Positions 11,601-23,949 of a stretch of 64,000 nucleotides of DNA are shown here, piece by piece. The stretch is from assembly GCF_026914265.1 (NCBI RefSeq), contig NC_069125.1, positions 10,209,117 to 10,273,116 of the forward strand, written 5' to 3'. Position 1 is the stretch's first letter. Each line of letters begins with the position of its first letter. The stretch comes from Mya arenaria. Its lineage: Eukaryota > Mollusca > Bivalvia > Myida > Myidae. The position numbers and the translations under genes were made by a program. The notes below the pieces were generated by a model. It was given only the letters and a program-made list of their open reading frames with translations. It was not told where the DNA came from and made no database searches.

Positions 11601-14600
11601 AAATGTAACATAGCTCTTAGCTGTCAACATTAACCAGCTATTTGTTGTAAATGTAACCTAGCTCTCAGCTGTCAACGTTAACCAGCTATTTGTTGTAAAA
11701 ATGTAACCTAGCTCTTAGCTGTCAACGTCAACCAGCTATTTGTTGTAAATGTAACCTAGCTCTTAGCTGTCAACGTTAACCAGCTATTTGTTGTAAATGT
11801 AACTTAGCTCATAGCTGTAATCGTTAACCTGCTATTGGTTGTAAATGTAATCTAGCTCTTATATGTAATCGTTAACCAGCTATTGGTTGTAAATGTAACC
11901 TAGCTCTTAGCTGTCAACGTTAACCTGATATTTGTTGTAAATGAAACCTAGCTCTTAGCTGTCAACGTTAATCAGCTATTTGTTGTAAATGTAACTTAGC
12001 TCATAGCTGTAATCGTTAACCTGCTATTGGTTGTAAATGTAATCTAGCTCTTATCTGTAATCGTTAACCAGCTATTGGTTGTAAATGTAACCTAGCTCTT
12101 AGCTGTAAACGTTATCCAGCTACCGGTTGTAAATGTCACTTAGCTCTTTACTGTAAACTGTAACCTAGATCTTAGTTGTAAACGTTAACCAGCTATTGGC
12201 TGTAAATGTAACCTAGATCTTAGCTGTAAACGTTAACCAGGTATTGGTTGTAAATGTAACCTAGCTCTTAGCTGTAATCGTCAGCAAAATACTGGTTGTA
12301 AATGTAACCTAGCTCTTACCTGTAAACGTCAGCAAGCTACTGGTTGTAAATGTAACCTAGATCTTAGCTGTAAACGTCAGCAAGCTACTGGTTGTAAATG
12401 CAACCTAGCTCTTAGCTGTAATCGTCAGCAAGCTACTGGTTGTAAATGCAACCTAGCTCTTAGCTGTAATCGTCAGCAAGCTACTGGTTGTAAATGCAAC
12501 CTAGCTCTTAGCTGTAATCGTCAGCAAGCTACTGGTTGTAAATGTAACCTAGATCTTAGCTGAAAACATCAGCAAGCTACTGGTTGTAAATGTAACCTAG
12601 CTCTTAGCTGTAATCGTTAACCAGCTAATGGTTGTAAATGTATCCTAGCTCTTAACTGTAAACGTTAACCAGCCATTGGTTGTAAATGTAGCCTAGATCT
12701 TAGCTGTAATCATCAGCAAGCTACTGGTTATAAATGTAACCTAGATCTTAACTGTAAACGTCAGGAAGCTACTGGTTGTAAATGAAACCTAGATCTTAGA
12801 TGTAAACGTCAGAAAGCTACTGGTTGTAAATATAACCTAGATCTTAGCTGTAACCGTCAGCAAGCTACTGGTTGTAAATGAAACCTAGATCTTAGCTGTA
12901 AACGTCAGAAAGCTACTGGTTGTAAATATAACCTAGATCTTAGCTGTAACCGTCAGCAAGCTACTTGTTGTACAACTGACGGTTGTAAATGTAACCTAGT
13001 TCTTAGCTGTAAACGTCAATAAGCTACAGGTTGTAAATATAACCTAGATCTAAGCTGTAACCGTCAGCAAGCTACTGGTTGTAAATGTGACCTAGCTCTT
13101 AGCTGTAATCATCAGCAAGCTACTGGTTATAAATGTAACCTAGATCTTAGCTGTAACCGTCAGCAAGCTACTGGTTGTACAACTGACGGTTGTAAATGTA
13201 ACCTAGATCTTAACTGTAAACGTCAGCAAGCTACTGGTTGTAAATGTGACCTAGCTCTAAGCTGTAATCATCAGCAAGCTACTGGTTATAAATGTAACCT
13301 AGATCTTAGCTGTAACCGTCAGCAAGCTACTGGTTGTAAATGTGACCTAGCTCTTAGCTGTAATCATCAGCAAGCTACTGGTTATAAATGTAACCTAGAT
13401 CTTAGCTGTAACCGTCAGCAAGCTACTGGTTGTACAACTGACGGTTGTAAATGTAACCTAGCTCTTACCTGTAAACGTCAGCAAGCTACTGGTTGTAAAT
13501 GTAACCTAGCTCGTAACTGTAATCGTCAGCAAGCTACTGGTTGTAAATGTAACCTAGATCTTAGCTGTAAACGTCAGCAAGCTACTGGTTGTAAATGTAA
13601 CCTAGCTCTTAGCTGTAAACGTCAGCAAGCTACTGGTTGTAAATGTGACCTAGCTCTTAGCTGTAATCATCAGCAAGCTACTGGTTATAAATGTAACCTA
13701 GATCTTAACTGTAAACGTCAGCAAGCTACTGGTTGTAAATGTAACCTAGATCTTAGCTGTAAAAACAGCAAGCTACTGGTTATAAATGTAACCTAGATCT
13801 TAACTGTAAACGTCAGCAAGCTACTGGTTGTAAATGTAACCTAGATCTTAGCTGTAAACGTCAGCAAGCTACTGGTTGTAAATGTAACCTAGCTCTTAGC
13901 GGTAAACGTCAGCAAGCTACTGGTTGTAAATGTAACCTAGCTCTTAGCTGTAATTATCAGCAAGCTACTGGTTATAAATGTAACATAGATCTTAGCTGTA
14001 AACGTCAGCAAGGTACTGGTTGTAAATGAAACCTAGATCTTAGCTGTAAACGTCAGAAAGCTACTGGTTGTAAATATAACCTAGATCTTAGCTGTAAACG
14101 TCAGGAAGCTACTGGTTGTACAACTGACGGTTGTAAATGTAACCTAGCTCTTAGCTGTAAACGTCAACAAGCTACTGGTTGTAATTGTAACCTAGATCTT
14201 AGCTGTAAACGTTATCAAGCTACTGGTTGTAAATGTAACCTTGATCATAGCTGTAAACGTTATCCAGCTACCGGTTGTAAATGTCACTTAGCTGTTAACT
14301 GCAAACGTTAAATATCTACTTTATGTAAATGTAATCTAGCTCTTAGTTGTAAACGTTAACCAATTATTGGTTGTAAATGCAATCTATCTCTTAGTTGTAA
14401 ACTTTAACCAGCTATTGGTTTTAAATGCAATCTAGCACTTACCTGTAATCGTTAACCGGCTATTGGTTGTAAATGTAACCTAGCTCTTAGCTGTCAACGT
14501 TAACCTGCTATTTGTTGTAAATGTAACCTAGCTCATAGCTGTAATCGTTAAACAGCTAATGGTTGTAATTGTAATCTATCTCTTAGCTGTCAACGTTAAC

Positions 14601-17600
14601 CAGCTATTTGTTGTAAATGCAACCTAGCTCATAGCTGTAATCATTAACCAGCTATTGTTTGTAAATGTCACATAGCTCTTACCTGTAATCGTTAACCAGC
14701 TATTGGTTGTAAATGTAACCTAGCTCTTAACTGTAAACGTCAACCTGCTACTGGTTTTAAATGTCGCCTAGTTATAAGCTGTAATCGTCAACCAGCTATT
14801 GGTTGTAAATGTAATCTAGCTCTTAGCTGTAAACGTTAACCAGGTATTAGCTCTTAGCTGTAATCATTCTCCAGCTATTGGTCGTAAATGTAACCTAGAT
14901 CTTAGCTCGAAACGTTAACCAGCTATTGGTGGTAAATGTAACCTAGCTCTTAACTGTAAAGGTTAACCAGCTATTGTTTGTAAATATCACATAGCTGTTA
15001 GCTCTAAACGTTTACTAGCTATTGATTGTAAATGTAACCTAGCTCTTAGCTGTAAACGTTAACCAGCAATTGGTTGTAAATGTAACCTAGATCTTAGTTG
15101 TAATCGTTAACCAGCAATTGGTTGTAAATGTAACCTAGATCTTAGTTGTAATCGTTAACCAGCTATTGGTTGTAAATGTGACCTAGCTGGTAGCTGTAAA
15201 CGTTAACTAGCTATTGGTGGTAAACGTAACCTGGCTCTTACCTGTTAACGTTAACCAGCTATTAGTGGTAAATGTCTCCTAGATCTTAGCTGCAGTCGTT
15301 AAGCAGCTATTTGTTGTAAATATAATCTGGCTCTTAGCTGTAACTGTTAACCATCTATTACTGGTAAATGTCTATTAGCTCTTAGCTGTAAACGTTAACC
15401 AGCTATTGGTTGTAAATGTAACTTAGCTCTTAGCTGTAAACGTAAAACAGCTATTGGTTGTAAATGTCACATAGCTCTTAGCTGTAATCGTTTACCAGCT
15501 ATTGGTTGTAAATGCAACCTAGTTCATAGCTGTAAACGTTAACCAGCTATTGGTTGTAAATGTAACTTAGCTCTTAGCTGTAAACGTTAACCAGCTATTG
15601 GTTGTAAATGTAACTTAGCTCTTAGCTGTAAACGTTAACCAGCTATTGGTTGTAAATGTAACTTAGCTCTTAGCTGTAAACGTTAACCAGCTATTGGTTG
15701 TAAATGTCACATAGCTCTTAGCTGTAATCGTTTACCAGCTATTGGTTGTAAATGCAACCAAGCTTTTAGCTGTAATCGTTAACCAGCTATTGGTTGTAAA
15801 TGTAACTTAGCTCTTAGCTGTAAACGTTAACCAGCTATTGGTTGTAAATGTAACTTAGCTCTTAGCTGTAAACGTAAAACAGCTATTGGTTGTAAATGTC
15901 ACATAGCTCTTAGCTGTAATCGTTTACCAGCTATTGGTTGTAAATGCAACCTAGCTCATAGCTGTAATCGTTTACCAGCTATTGGTTGTAAATGCAACCT
16001 AGCTCATAGCTGTAATCGTTAACCAGCTATTGGTTGTAAATGTAACCTAGCTCTTAGCTGTAAACATTAACCTGCTACTTGTTGTAAATGTCGCCTAGTT
16101 CTAAGCTGTAAACATCAACCAGCTATTGGTTGTAAATGACACTTAGCCCTTAACTGTAAACGTTAACCATCTACTGGCTGTAAATGTAATCTAGCTCTTA
16201 GTTGTAAACGGTAACCAGCTTTTGGTTGTAAATGCAATCTAGCAATTACCTGTAATCGTTTACCAGTGATTGGTTTTAAATGTAACCTAGCTCTTAGCTG
16301 TCAACGTTTACCAGCTAATTGTTGTAAATGTAACCTAGCTCATAGCTGTAATCGTTAATTAGCTATTGGTTTTAAATGTAATCTAGCTCTTATTTGTAAT
16401 CGTTAACCAGCTTTTGGTTGTAGAAGTAACCTAGCTCTTAGCTGTAAACGTTAACCTGCTACTGGTTTTAAATGTCGCCTAGTTCTAAGCTGTAATCGTC
16501 AACCAGCTATTGGTTGTAAATGTAATCTAGCTCTTAGCTGTTAACGTTAACCAGGTATTAGCTCTTAGCTGTAATCATTCTCCAGCTATTGGTCGTAAAT
16601 GTAACCTAGATATTAGCTCGAAACGTTAACCAGCTATTGGTGGTAAATGTAACCTAGCTCTTAGCTGTAAAGGTTAAGCAGCTATTGTTTGTAAATATCA
16701 CATAGCTCTTAGCTATAAACGTTTACTAGCTATTGATTGTAAATGTAACCTAGCTCTTAGCTGTAAACGTTAACCAGCAATTGGTTGTAAATGTAACCTA
16801 GCTCTTAGCTGTAAACGTTAACCAGCAATTGGTTGTAAATGTCACCTAGATCTTAGTTGTAATCGTTAACCAGCTATTGGTTGTAAATGTGACCTAGCTG
16901 GTAGCTGTAAACGTTAACCAGCTATTGGAGGTAAATGTAATCTGGCTCTTACCTGTTAGCGTTAACCAGCTATTAGTGGTAAATGTCTCCTAGATCTTAG
17001 CTGTTATCGTTAACCAGCTATTTGTTGTAAATATAATCTGGCTCTTAGCTCTAACCGTTAACCAGCTATTAGTGGTAAATGTCTTTTAGCTCTTAGCTGT
17101 AAACGTTAACCAGCTATTGGTTGTAAATGTAACTTAGCTCTTAGCTGTAAACGTTAACCAGCTATTGGTTGTAAATGTAACTTAGCTCTTAGCTGTAAAC
17201 GTAAACCAGCTATTGGTTGTAAATGTAACCAAGCTCTTAGCTGTAAACGTTAACCAGCTATTGGTTGTAAATGTAACTTAGCTCTTAGCTGTAAACGTAA
17301 AACAGCTATTGGTTGTAAATGTCACCTAGCTCTTTGCTGTAAACGTTAACCAGCTATTGGTTGTAAAGGTAACCTAGATCTTATCTGTAAACGTTAACCA
17401 GCTATTCGATGTAAATGTAACCTAGATCTTAGTTGTAAACGTTAACCAGCTATTGGTTGTAAATGTAGCCTAGATCTTATCTATAAACGTTAACCAGCTA
17501 TTCGATGTAGATGTAACCTAGCTCTTAGCTGTAATCGTCAGTAAGCTACTGGTTGTAAATGTAACCTAGATCTTAGCTGTAAACGTCAGCAAGCTACTGG

Positions 17601-20600
17601 TTGTAAATGCAACCTAGATCTTAGCTGTAAACGTCAGCAAGCTACTGGTTGTAAATGTAACCTGGCTCTTAGCTGTAATCGTCAGCAAGCTACTGGTTGT
17701 AAATGTAACCTAGCTCTTAGCTGTAACCGTCAGCAAGCTACTGGTTGTAAATGCAACCTAGCTCTTAGCTGTAATCGTTATCCAGCTACCGGTTGTAAAT
17801 GTCACCTAGATCTTAGCTGTAAACGACAGCAAGCTACTGGTTGTAAATGGAACCTAGCTCTTAGCTGTAAACGTTATCCAGCTACCGGTTGTAAATGACA
17901 CCTAGATCTTAGCTGTAATCGACAGCAAGCTACTGGCTGTAAATGTAACCTAGATCTTAGCTGTAATCGTCAGCAAGCTTCTGGTTGTAAATGTAACCTA
18001 GCTCATAGCTGTAATCGTCAGCAAGCTTCTGGTTGTAAATGTAACCTAGCTCATAGCTGTAATCGTCAGCAAGCTACTGGTTGTAAATGTAACCTAGATC
18101 TTAGCTGTAAACGTTATCCAGCTACCGGTTGTAAATGTCAACTAGATCTTAGCTGTAATCGTCAGCAAGCTTCTGGTTGTAAATGTAACCTAGATCTTAG
18201 CTGTAATCGTTATCCAGCTACCGGTTGTAAATGTCACCTAGATCTAAGCTGTAAACGACAGCAAGCTACTGGTTGTAAATGTAACCTAGCTCTTAGCTGT
18301 AAACGTTATCCAGCTACCGGTTGTAAATGTCACCTAGATCTTAGCTGTAATCGACAGCAAGCTACTGGCTGTAAATGTAACCTAGATCTTAGCTGTAATC
18401 GACAGCAAGCTACTGGCTGTAAATGTAACCTAGATCTTAGCTGTAATCGTCAGCAAGCTTCTGGTTGTAAATGTAACCTAGCTCATAGCTGTAATCGTCA
18501 GCAAGCTTCTGGTTGTAAATGTAACCTAGCTCATAGCTGTAATCGTCAGCAAGCTTCTGGTTGTAAATGTAACCTAGATCTTAGCTGTAAACGTTATCCA
18601 GCTACCGGTTGTAAATGTCACCTAGATCTTAGCTGTAATCGACAGCAAGCTACTGGCTGTAAATGTAACCTAGATCTTAGCTGTAAACTTCAGCAAGCTA
18701 CTGGTTGTAAATGTAACCTAGCTCTTAGCTGTAATCGTTAACCAGCTATTGGTTGTAAATGTTACCTTGCTCTTAGGTGTAATCGTTTACCAGCTATTGG
18801 CTATAAATGTAACCTAGCTCTTAGCTGTTATCGTTAACCAGCTATTGGTTGTAAATGTAACCTAGCTATTAGCTGTAAATGTTAACCAGTTACTGGTTGT
18901 AACTGTAATATAGCTCTTATCTGTAAACGTTAACCAGCTAATGTTTGTAATGTTATCTAGCTCTTAGCTGTAATCGTTAACCAGCTATTTGTTGTAAACG
19001 TAACCTAGCTCGTATCTCTAAACGTTAACCAGCTATTAATTTTTGTTGTAAATGTAACCTAGATCATAGCTGTAATCGTTAACCAGCTACTGGCTGTAAA
19101 TGTAATCTAGCTCTTACCTGTAATCGTTAACCAGCTACTGGCTGTAAATATAATCTAGCTCTTACCTGTAAACGTAAACCAGCTTTTGGTAGTAAATGTC
19201 ACCTAGTTCTTAGCTGTAATCATCAACCAACTATTGGTTGTTAATGTAATCTAGCTTTTAGCTGTAATCGTTCTCCAGCTTTTGGTTGTAAATGTATCCT
19301 AGATCTTAGCTTTAAACGTTAACCAGCTATCGGTGGTAAATGTAACCTAGCTCGTACCTGTAATCGTTAACCAGCTATTGGTTGTAAACGTGACCTAGCT
19401 CTTAGCTGTAAACGTTAACCAGCTATTAGTGGTAACTGTCTCCTAGCTCTTATCTGTAAACGTTAACCAGGCTCTTATCTGTAATCGTTAACCAGCTACT
19501 GGTTGCAAATGAAATCTAGCTCTTATCTGTAAACTTAACCAGCTACTGGTTGTAAATGTAATCTAGCTCTTATCTGTAAACTTAACCAGCTACTGGTTTT
19601 AAATGTAAGCTAGCTCTTATCTGTAAACTTAACCAGCTACTGGTTGTAAATGAAATCTAGCTCTTATCTGTAAACGTTAACCAGCTACTGGCTGTAAGTG
19701 AGTGTAATCTAGCTCTTATCTGTAAACGTTAACCAGCTACTGGTTGTAAGTGAGTGTAATCTAGCTCTTATCTGTAAACGTTAACCAGCTACTGGTTGTA
19801 AGTGAGTGTAATCTAGCTCTTATCTGTAAACGTTAACCAGCTACTGGTTGTAAGTGAGTGTAATCTAGCTCTTATCTGTAAACGTTAACCAGCTACTGGT
19901 TGTAAGTGAGTGTAATCTAGCTCTTATCTGTAAACGTTAACCAGCTACTGGTTGTAAGTGAGTGTAATCTAGCTCTTATCTGTAAACGTTAACCAGCTAC
20001 TGGTTGTATGTGAGTGTAATCTAGCTCTTATCTGTAAACGTTAACCAGCTACTGGTTGTAAGTGAGTGTAATCTAGCTCTTATCTGTAAACGTTAACCAG
20101 CTACTGGTTGTAAGTGAGTGTAATCTAGCTCTTATCTGTAAACGTTAACCAGCTACTGGTTGTAAGTGAGTGTAATCTAGCTCTTATCTGTAAACGTTAA
20201 CCAGCTACTGGTTGTAAGTGAGTGTAATCTAGCTCTTATCTGTAAACGTTAACCAGCTATTGGTTGTAAATGAAATCTAGCTCTTATCTGTAAACGTTAG
20301 CCAGCTATTGGTTGTAAATGAAATCTAGCTCTTATCTGTAAACGTTAACCAGCTACTGGTTGTAAATGTAAGCTAGCTCTTAGCTGTTAACGTTAACCAG
20401 CCATTTGTTGTAAATGTAATCTAGCTCTTAGCTGTTAACGTTAACCAGCCATTTGTTGTAAATGTAATCTAGCTCTTAGCTGTTAACGTTAACCAGCCAT
20501 TTGTTGTAAATGTAATCTAGTTCTTAGCTGTAAAAATTATCCAGCTATTTGTTGTAAATATAACCTTGCTTTCATGTCTAAACTTGAACCAGCTATTGGT

Positions 20601-22923
20601 TGTAAATGTGAACCGGCTATTGGGTGTAAAGGCTTACCAGGTATTATAGATAGATAGATTTATTTCGGCAATGAGTGCATAACATGGACAATCAAAACAA
20701 CATGTACTGTAAATATGAAATATACATGCAAATATGACAGGTCCATGCCCTGCACCTCAGCACCAAGGATTATTAAAAAAAGGTCACAGAGAACCCTTAT
20801 TTCCATCGAGGTCCTTAATGTCGGTGGGATGACATATATAGGCATTTTTAACTTACATAACAATAACTAAGACCACACATGTATATAATCATATTGCTTT
20901 AAATAAGTATCACAGTCAGTGTATTGTTTGTATTTTATCACAAGTATACCATAACTTACATCCAATGCATATCACAGAGTTTAGAAAAATATCACAATTT
21001 AATTTTAATATGCACATTTAATAAAAACTAAAAGATTATCATAAGAGTTACATAATAAGATTTAATCGATTATGCACTATTGTTTGTAAAAGTTGCATAG
21101 TCATTATATATATGTTTTACACGTAAACTAGCCATTAGCTGTTAACATAAATTAGCTATTGAATATTTACACGTACCAGCTTTTGGTTATAAAAGTGACG
21201 TAGATATTTAGTGTGTATTGAAACTAGCTATTGGCTGCATATTAGTTTTAACGGCAATCTCACTAAAATAAGAATGCCAATACTCTCTTTACGACGTTAA
21301 GCTATGTACACTGCATATTAGTTTTAACGGCAATCTCATTAAAATTAGAATGCCAATACTCTCTTTACGACGTTAAGCTATGTACACTGCATATTAGTTT
21401 TAACGGCAATCTCATTAAAATTAGAATGCCAATACTCTCTTTACGACGTTAAGCTATGTACACTGCATATTAGTTTTAACGGCAATCTCATTAAAATTAG
21501 AATGCCAATACTCTCTTTACGACGTTAAGCTATGTACACAGACTATTGACTCAAGGGAAGTTTCACGATATGATCTTAATGAGATTGTTTAAACAGTAAA
21601 ACTCGAAATCGGTTCTAAAAGCAATCTAGCTATTGATTGTTAACATAAACTAGCTATTGGTTGTAAACACAAACTAGATGTTGGCTGTAAACGTTAACTA
21701 GTTATTGATTGTTAACATAAACTAGCTATTGGTTGTAAACACAAACTAGATGTTGGTTGTCAACACAAACTAGATATTAGTTGTAAACGTTATTTGGCTA
21801 TTGGTTGTGAACATAAACTAGTTAATGGTTGTTAACGTGCGCTTGCTATTGACTGTTAAAACGCAAACCAGCCATTGGAAGTTAGCGTTAACAAAGTGGC
21901 TGTAAACTTACCCAGCGATTTGTATTAAAAGTATCCTAACTAGTGTTTGTATGCATAAATTATCTATTGGTTATAAACGTAAACTAACTTTTAGCCGTTA
22001 AGATTAACCCAATTGTATATGTTAACCAGCTATTTGTTGTAAACATACACAAGACATTGGTTGTAAAGTAAACTAGTTATTGGTTGTAAAGTAAACTAGC
22101 CATTGGTTGTAAAGTAAACTAGCTATTGGTTGTAAACGTACGTTCCAATTTGACAGGGTCCACAGAGCATAAACGTACAAGCATACATTTTTCATTAAAG
22201 CAGAAGGGAATTAGGATTATAAAAATAATTTAAAATCACCTTGGCGTTTGTGAATCTTCGGATCATTCTCGGTTACCATAGAGACGTGTCTGCTGATGTC
22301 ATTGACCTTTTGACGTAATTCCTGTCAAAAACAATGGCAAGTGGACATTGAGCCTACATGTACGTTGCTTTCTTTAACATTCTAATTTTGTCACCTTTTG
22401 TTTTTATTTAGTATAGGTTAAAGTTTATGTACATGTATATCAAAGGAGCCACAGCGACTTCTGGAACGTCTAACTTTACGTTTAATTTGTAATAAATACC
22501 TTCGTTACGTATAAATTCACGGCCACATATCTGAACTGACTCAATCACGTAGGCTTATAAACGAAATTCGGGACATATCTATCTCTGGGCGCTGATTGGC
22601 TGGATAGCAGGCTAGAAAACAATCACCGCCTACAAAGGACCCAGTAGGAAAATATGTTAAGGCATCAAACAAACGCATAATTGGACATTAGTAAGCTTAA
22701 GAATGCTTGAGAATTTGGGCCAGAACTTCAATATACGCACACACACACATGTACAATGAGTAAGCTAACAACAAAGCTACCGTACCTTGATTTCTTTACG
22801 ATCATTCTCCCTCGCATCTAACAGAACACTGATCTTATCTTCCAGAGTTGACAAACGCTTGTCACATGTTTCCTGGGCAAATACGCAAGTCAAAACTACC
22901 AACAGCAAGACAGAAGTTAACAT
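5108..22923 (-). CDS. secreted C1q domain-containing protein
   Basis: Five exons on the minus strand: 22923-22786, 22321-22240, 10070-9956, 7423-7262 and 5264-5108. They total 654 nt, with every junction in phase, and encode 217 residues plus TAA. Residues 1-17 form a signal peptide (MLTSVLLLVVLTCVFAQ). About 18-70 is a heptad-rich helix (RLSTLEDKISVLLDARENDR, ELRQKVNDI). About 74-211 is a C1q domain: APAFTACISP, TIIFDHVITNYGSAY, TGIFTAPTPGIYIFF, ALWVLHLNRGSEVLI and the terminal CHSSLSGFLLNEL. Length and order match invertebrate C1qDC proteins, which are secreted, form trimers and often act as lectin-like recognition molecules (family knowledge). There is no collagen region. The long introns (12.2, 2.5 and 2.0 kb) are full of repeats. 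A TATA-like TATATAG lies on the minus strand about 190 bp upstream of the ATG (weak). Confidence 0.88.
5779..6094. mobile_element. TIR MITE, family with ATGCACCAGTCAATTG ends
   Basis: Near-perfect inverted ends (ATGCACCAGTCAATTGTAAC and its complement) enclose a GC-rich interior of about 315 bp with no gene. Open frames here are by-products of the composition. It lies in the last intron of the C1q gene. A second, interrupted copy is at 42900-43781. Confidence 0.85.
6145..6503. repeat. foldback MITE, family with AAAGCTGCACTCTCAC ends
   Basis: The two halves are long inverted repeats. The ends are TTAAAGCTGCACTCTCACAG and complement, and inner motifs such as GAACGAGCCAATTTTTGC-type sequence and a central AAACCRTTRGTAACGGTTTAAGCCAT palindrome also pair. 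Other copies are at 35863-36181, 40153-40494 and 55559-59024. Non-coding. Confidence 0.85.
7505..7847. repeat. foldback MITE with CACGTG/TACGTCA ends, left-truncated
   Basis: Inverted arms pair GCCGCTTACGGAGCCCCGCC (left) with the complement of GGCGGGGCTCTGTAAGCGGC (right). The right end GACGTAATTTAGCACGTGGTA matches the complete copy at 36533-36999. The outer left arm is missing. It sits in the third intron of the C1q gene. Confidence 0.75.
8040..8125 (-). other. tRNA-like SINE head
   Basis: Read on the minus strand, an A-box-like TGGACGAGTGG is followed about 45 nt later by a B box GGTTTGATTCC within a T-arm-like hairpin. The surrounding sequence does not make a full cloverleaf. A tRNA-derived SINE promoter is the likely reading. 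Confidence 0.4.
8606..8681. repeat. (AT)n microsatellite
   Basis: About 76 bases of uninterrupted alternating AT. It is followed at 8770-8811 by a G-run and a C-run flanking a short spacer, a low-complexity tract also seen in simpler form near 6935. Confidence 0.95.
9515..9602. repeat. fragment of the CACGTG/TACGTCA foldback MITE
   Basis: Only the right arm is left: GGTGAAG-like sequence, then CATTCGAAGCAAAATATTGC and CTTCCGACGTAGCATTT. These match the right arms at 7505-7847 and 36533-36999. Confidence 0.65.
10185..20640. repeat. giant 48-bp minisatellite in the C1q intron
   Basis: About 10.4 kb of tandem repeats, roughly 215 units. The consensus 48-mer has two related 24-bp halves: CTGTAAACGTTAACCAGC+TATTGG and TTGTAAATGTAACCTAGC+TCTTAG, identical at about 17 of 24 positions. 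Sub-domains are visible. 10310-11170 is very uniform (ACCAAGCTC form). About 12.25-14.27 kb and 17.52-18.72 kb carry a CGTCAGCAAGCTACTGG variant. About 14.3-17.5 kb alternates variants in longer blocks. 19690-20262 has a 52-bp unit. It fills most of intron 2 of the C1q gene, between exons at 22240-22321 and 9956-10070. Because 48 is a multiple of three, long open frames arise on both strands of the uniform block; these are not genes. Confidence 0.97.
19690..20262. repeat. 52-bp homogenised sub-array
   Basis: Eleven near-identical 52-bp units contain GTAAGTGAGTGTAATCTAGC, a 4-base expansion of the 48-bp unit. Only one unit shows a base change in this motif (GTATGTGAG). The high identity marks the most recent amplification in the array. 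Confidence 0.9.
20640..20872 (-). mobile_element. probable 3' end of a LINE or SINE
   Basis: Read on the minus strand, the segment ends GCCGAAATAAATCTATCTATC, an AATAAA signal followed by a TCTA-type tail. That is typical of 5'-truncated non-LTR retroposons. No reverse transcriptase frame remains. It separates the main minisatellite from its decayed flank. Confidence 0.5.
21121..22145. repeat. decayed flank of the minisatellite
   Basis: Scattered units such as CTAGCTATTGGTTGTAAAC with variable spacing continue the 24-bp theme. They are interrupted at 21235-21538 by a different 76-bp repeat. Divergence is much higher than in the core, consistent with older array edges. Confidence 0.75.
21235..21538. 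repeat. 76-bp x 4 tandem repeat
   Basis: Four units start at CTGCATATTAGTTTTAACGG (21235, 21311, 21387, 21463). They are nearly identical apart from a few changes in the first unit. The unit appears to have grown from a decayed minisatellite monomer (TATTGGCTGCAT at its left edge). Confidence 0.95.
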
Positions 22924-23535
22924 TTCTTTTAAGTATTTTAGACAAATGAATATTGGAGTTCTACATATGAAATATATAAGATAAGGAATATCGCTGTACA
23001 AAATCTGCGCATATTCTCACCTTTTTTTCTTATGAATACGTGTAAATGATGTCAACGTACTATGTCGTTTTATTATCATAACTGGCAATGTTTGAGCTAT
23101 AAGAGAATGCCCCTATATAATTACATAATACGTCTATCTGTCTTGTATGCTTTGTATTGTATCGTAGCTTTTCAAACACGTTTAACATTGCCTTTACGAG
23201 TTCCATTTATCTATTTTGGAAGTAACGTTGTTTTGTAAAATATTTCCCGATATTTAATTAGTATGTTATAAGAACAAGCCGATTCTTGGCATACATATAT
23301 ATTCTTTTGTTATTTTTAATCCCTTCAAAATAGGACTAAATAAAGAAATATTATAGAGAAAATAATAGTCTGACAAATAAGGATAACCCCAGTGAACTCT
23401 TGTTTTGTAGACTGTCCAAGGCGGTAACTCCAAAGGTTTATTAATAAAATATATATTGATGCATATAAAGTATGTTTTGTTGCTTGTTTTTAACACCGTG
23501 GTCCGTCATTTAAGTGTATGTTAGGCCTGCTAGAG

Positions 23536-23697
23536 CAATCGTAACAACTCGGCCATCTCCGGCAAGCTTCGTCAATTCTGTTTGATACTGGCCGAGGTGT
23601 TCCGATTGCGGCTAGAGCTTGTGCCAATCGGAACACCTCGGCCAGTATCAAACAAAATTTACGAAGCTTGCCGGAGATGGCCGAGTTGTTACGATTG
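23536..23697. repeat. near-perfect hairpin with nested four-fold symmetry
   Basis: Two arms of about 73 bp (CAATCGTAACAACTCGGCC ... and its complement) differ at about two positions and flank a loop of about 16 bp. Each arm is itself an imperfect inverted repeat, since CAATCGTAACAACTCGG pairs with CCGAGGTGTTCCGATTG. The unit CAATCG-AACA-CTCGGCCA therefore appears four times in alternating orientation. No gene. It lies upstream of the C1q gene. Confidence 0.9.
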
Positions 23698-23949
23698 TAC
23701 GTCTAAGCAGAGTTGTCGTTGTTTGACTACTGTGCTTATCCCGGTAGTTTTCACCGAATCATTATTATATCTTATTTAAATAAAAAGGGCTACATTGGAA
23801 TCGTAGTTCTCCCGGATTATCGTCTGATTCGGATCGTAATTTTACATGAATATATTCTATTAAGATAATATTTCATCTTAGATTTAAGAACTTTTATTCA
23901 TGTTTATTTCACCGAGACATTTTTAATTGTTTTACATTTTTTCATTAAC

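Noticed and set aside
20660-20863. Minus-strand 67-codon frame
   Set aside because: Lies in a retroposon-like 3' end and shows no reverse transcriptase or other motif.
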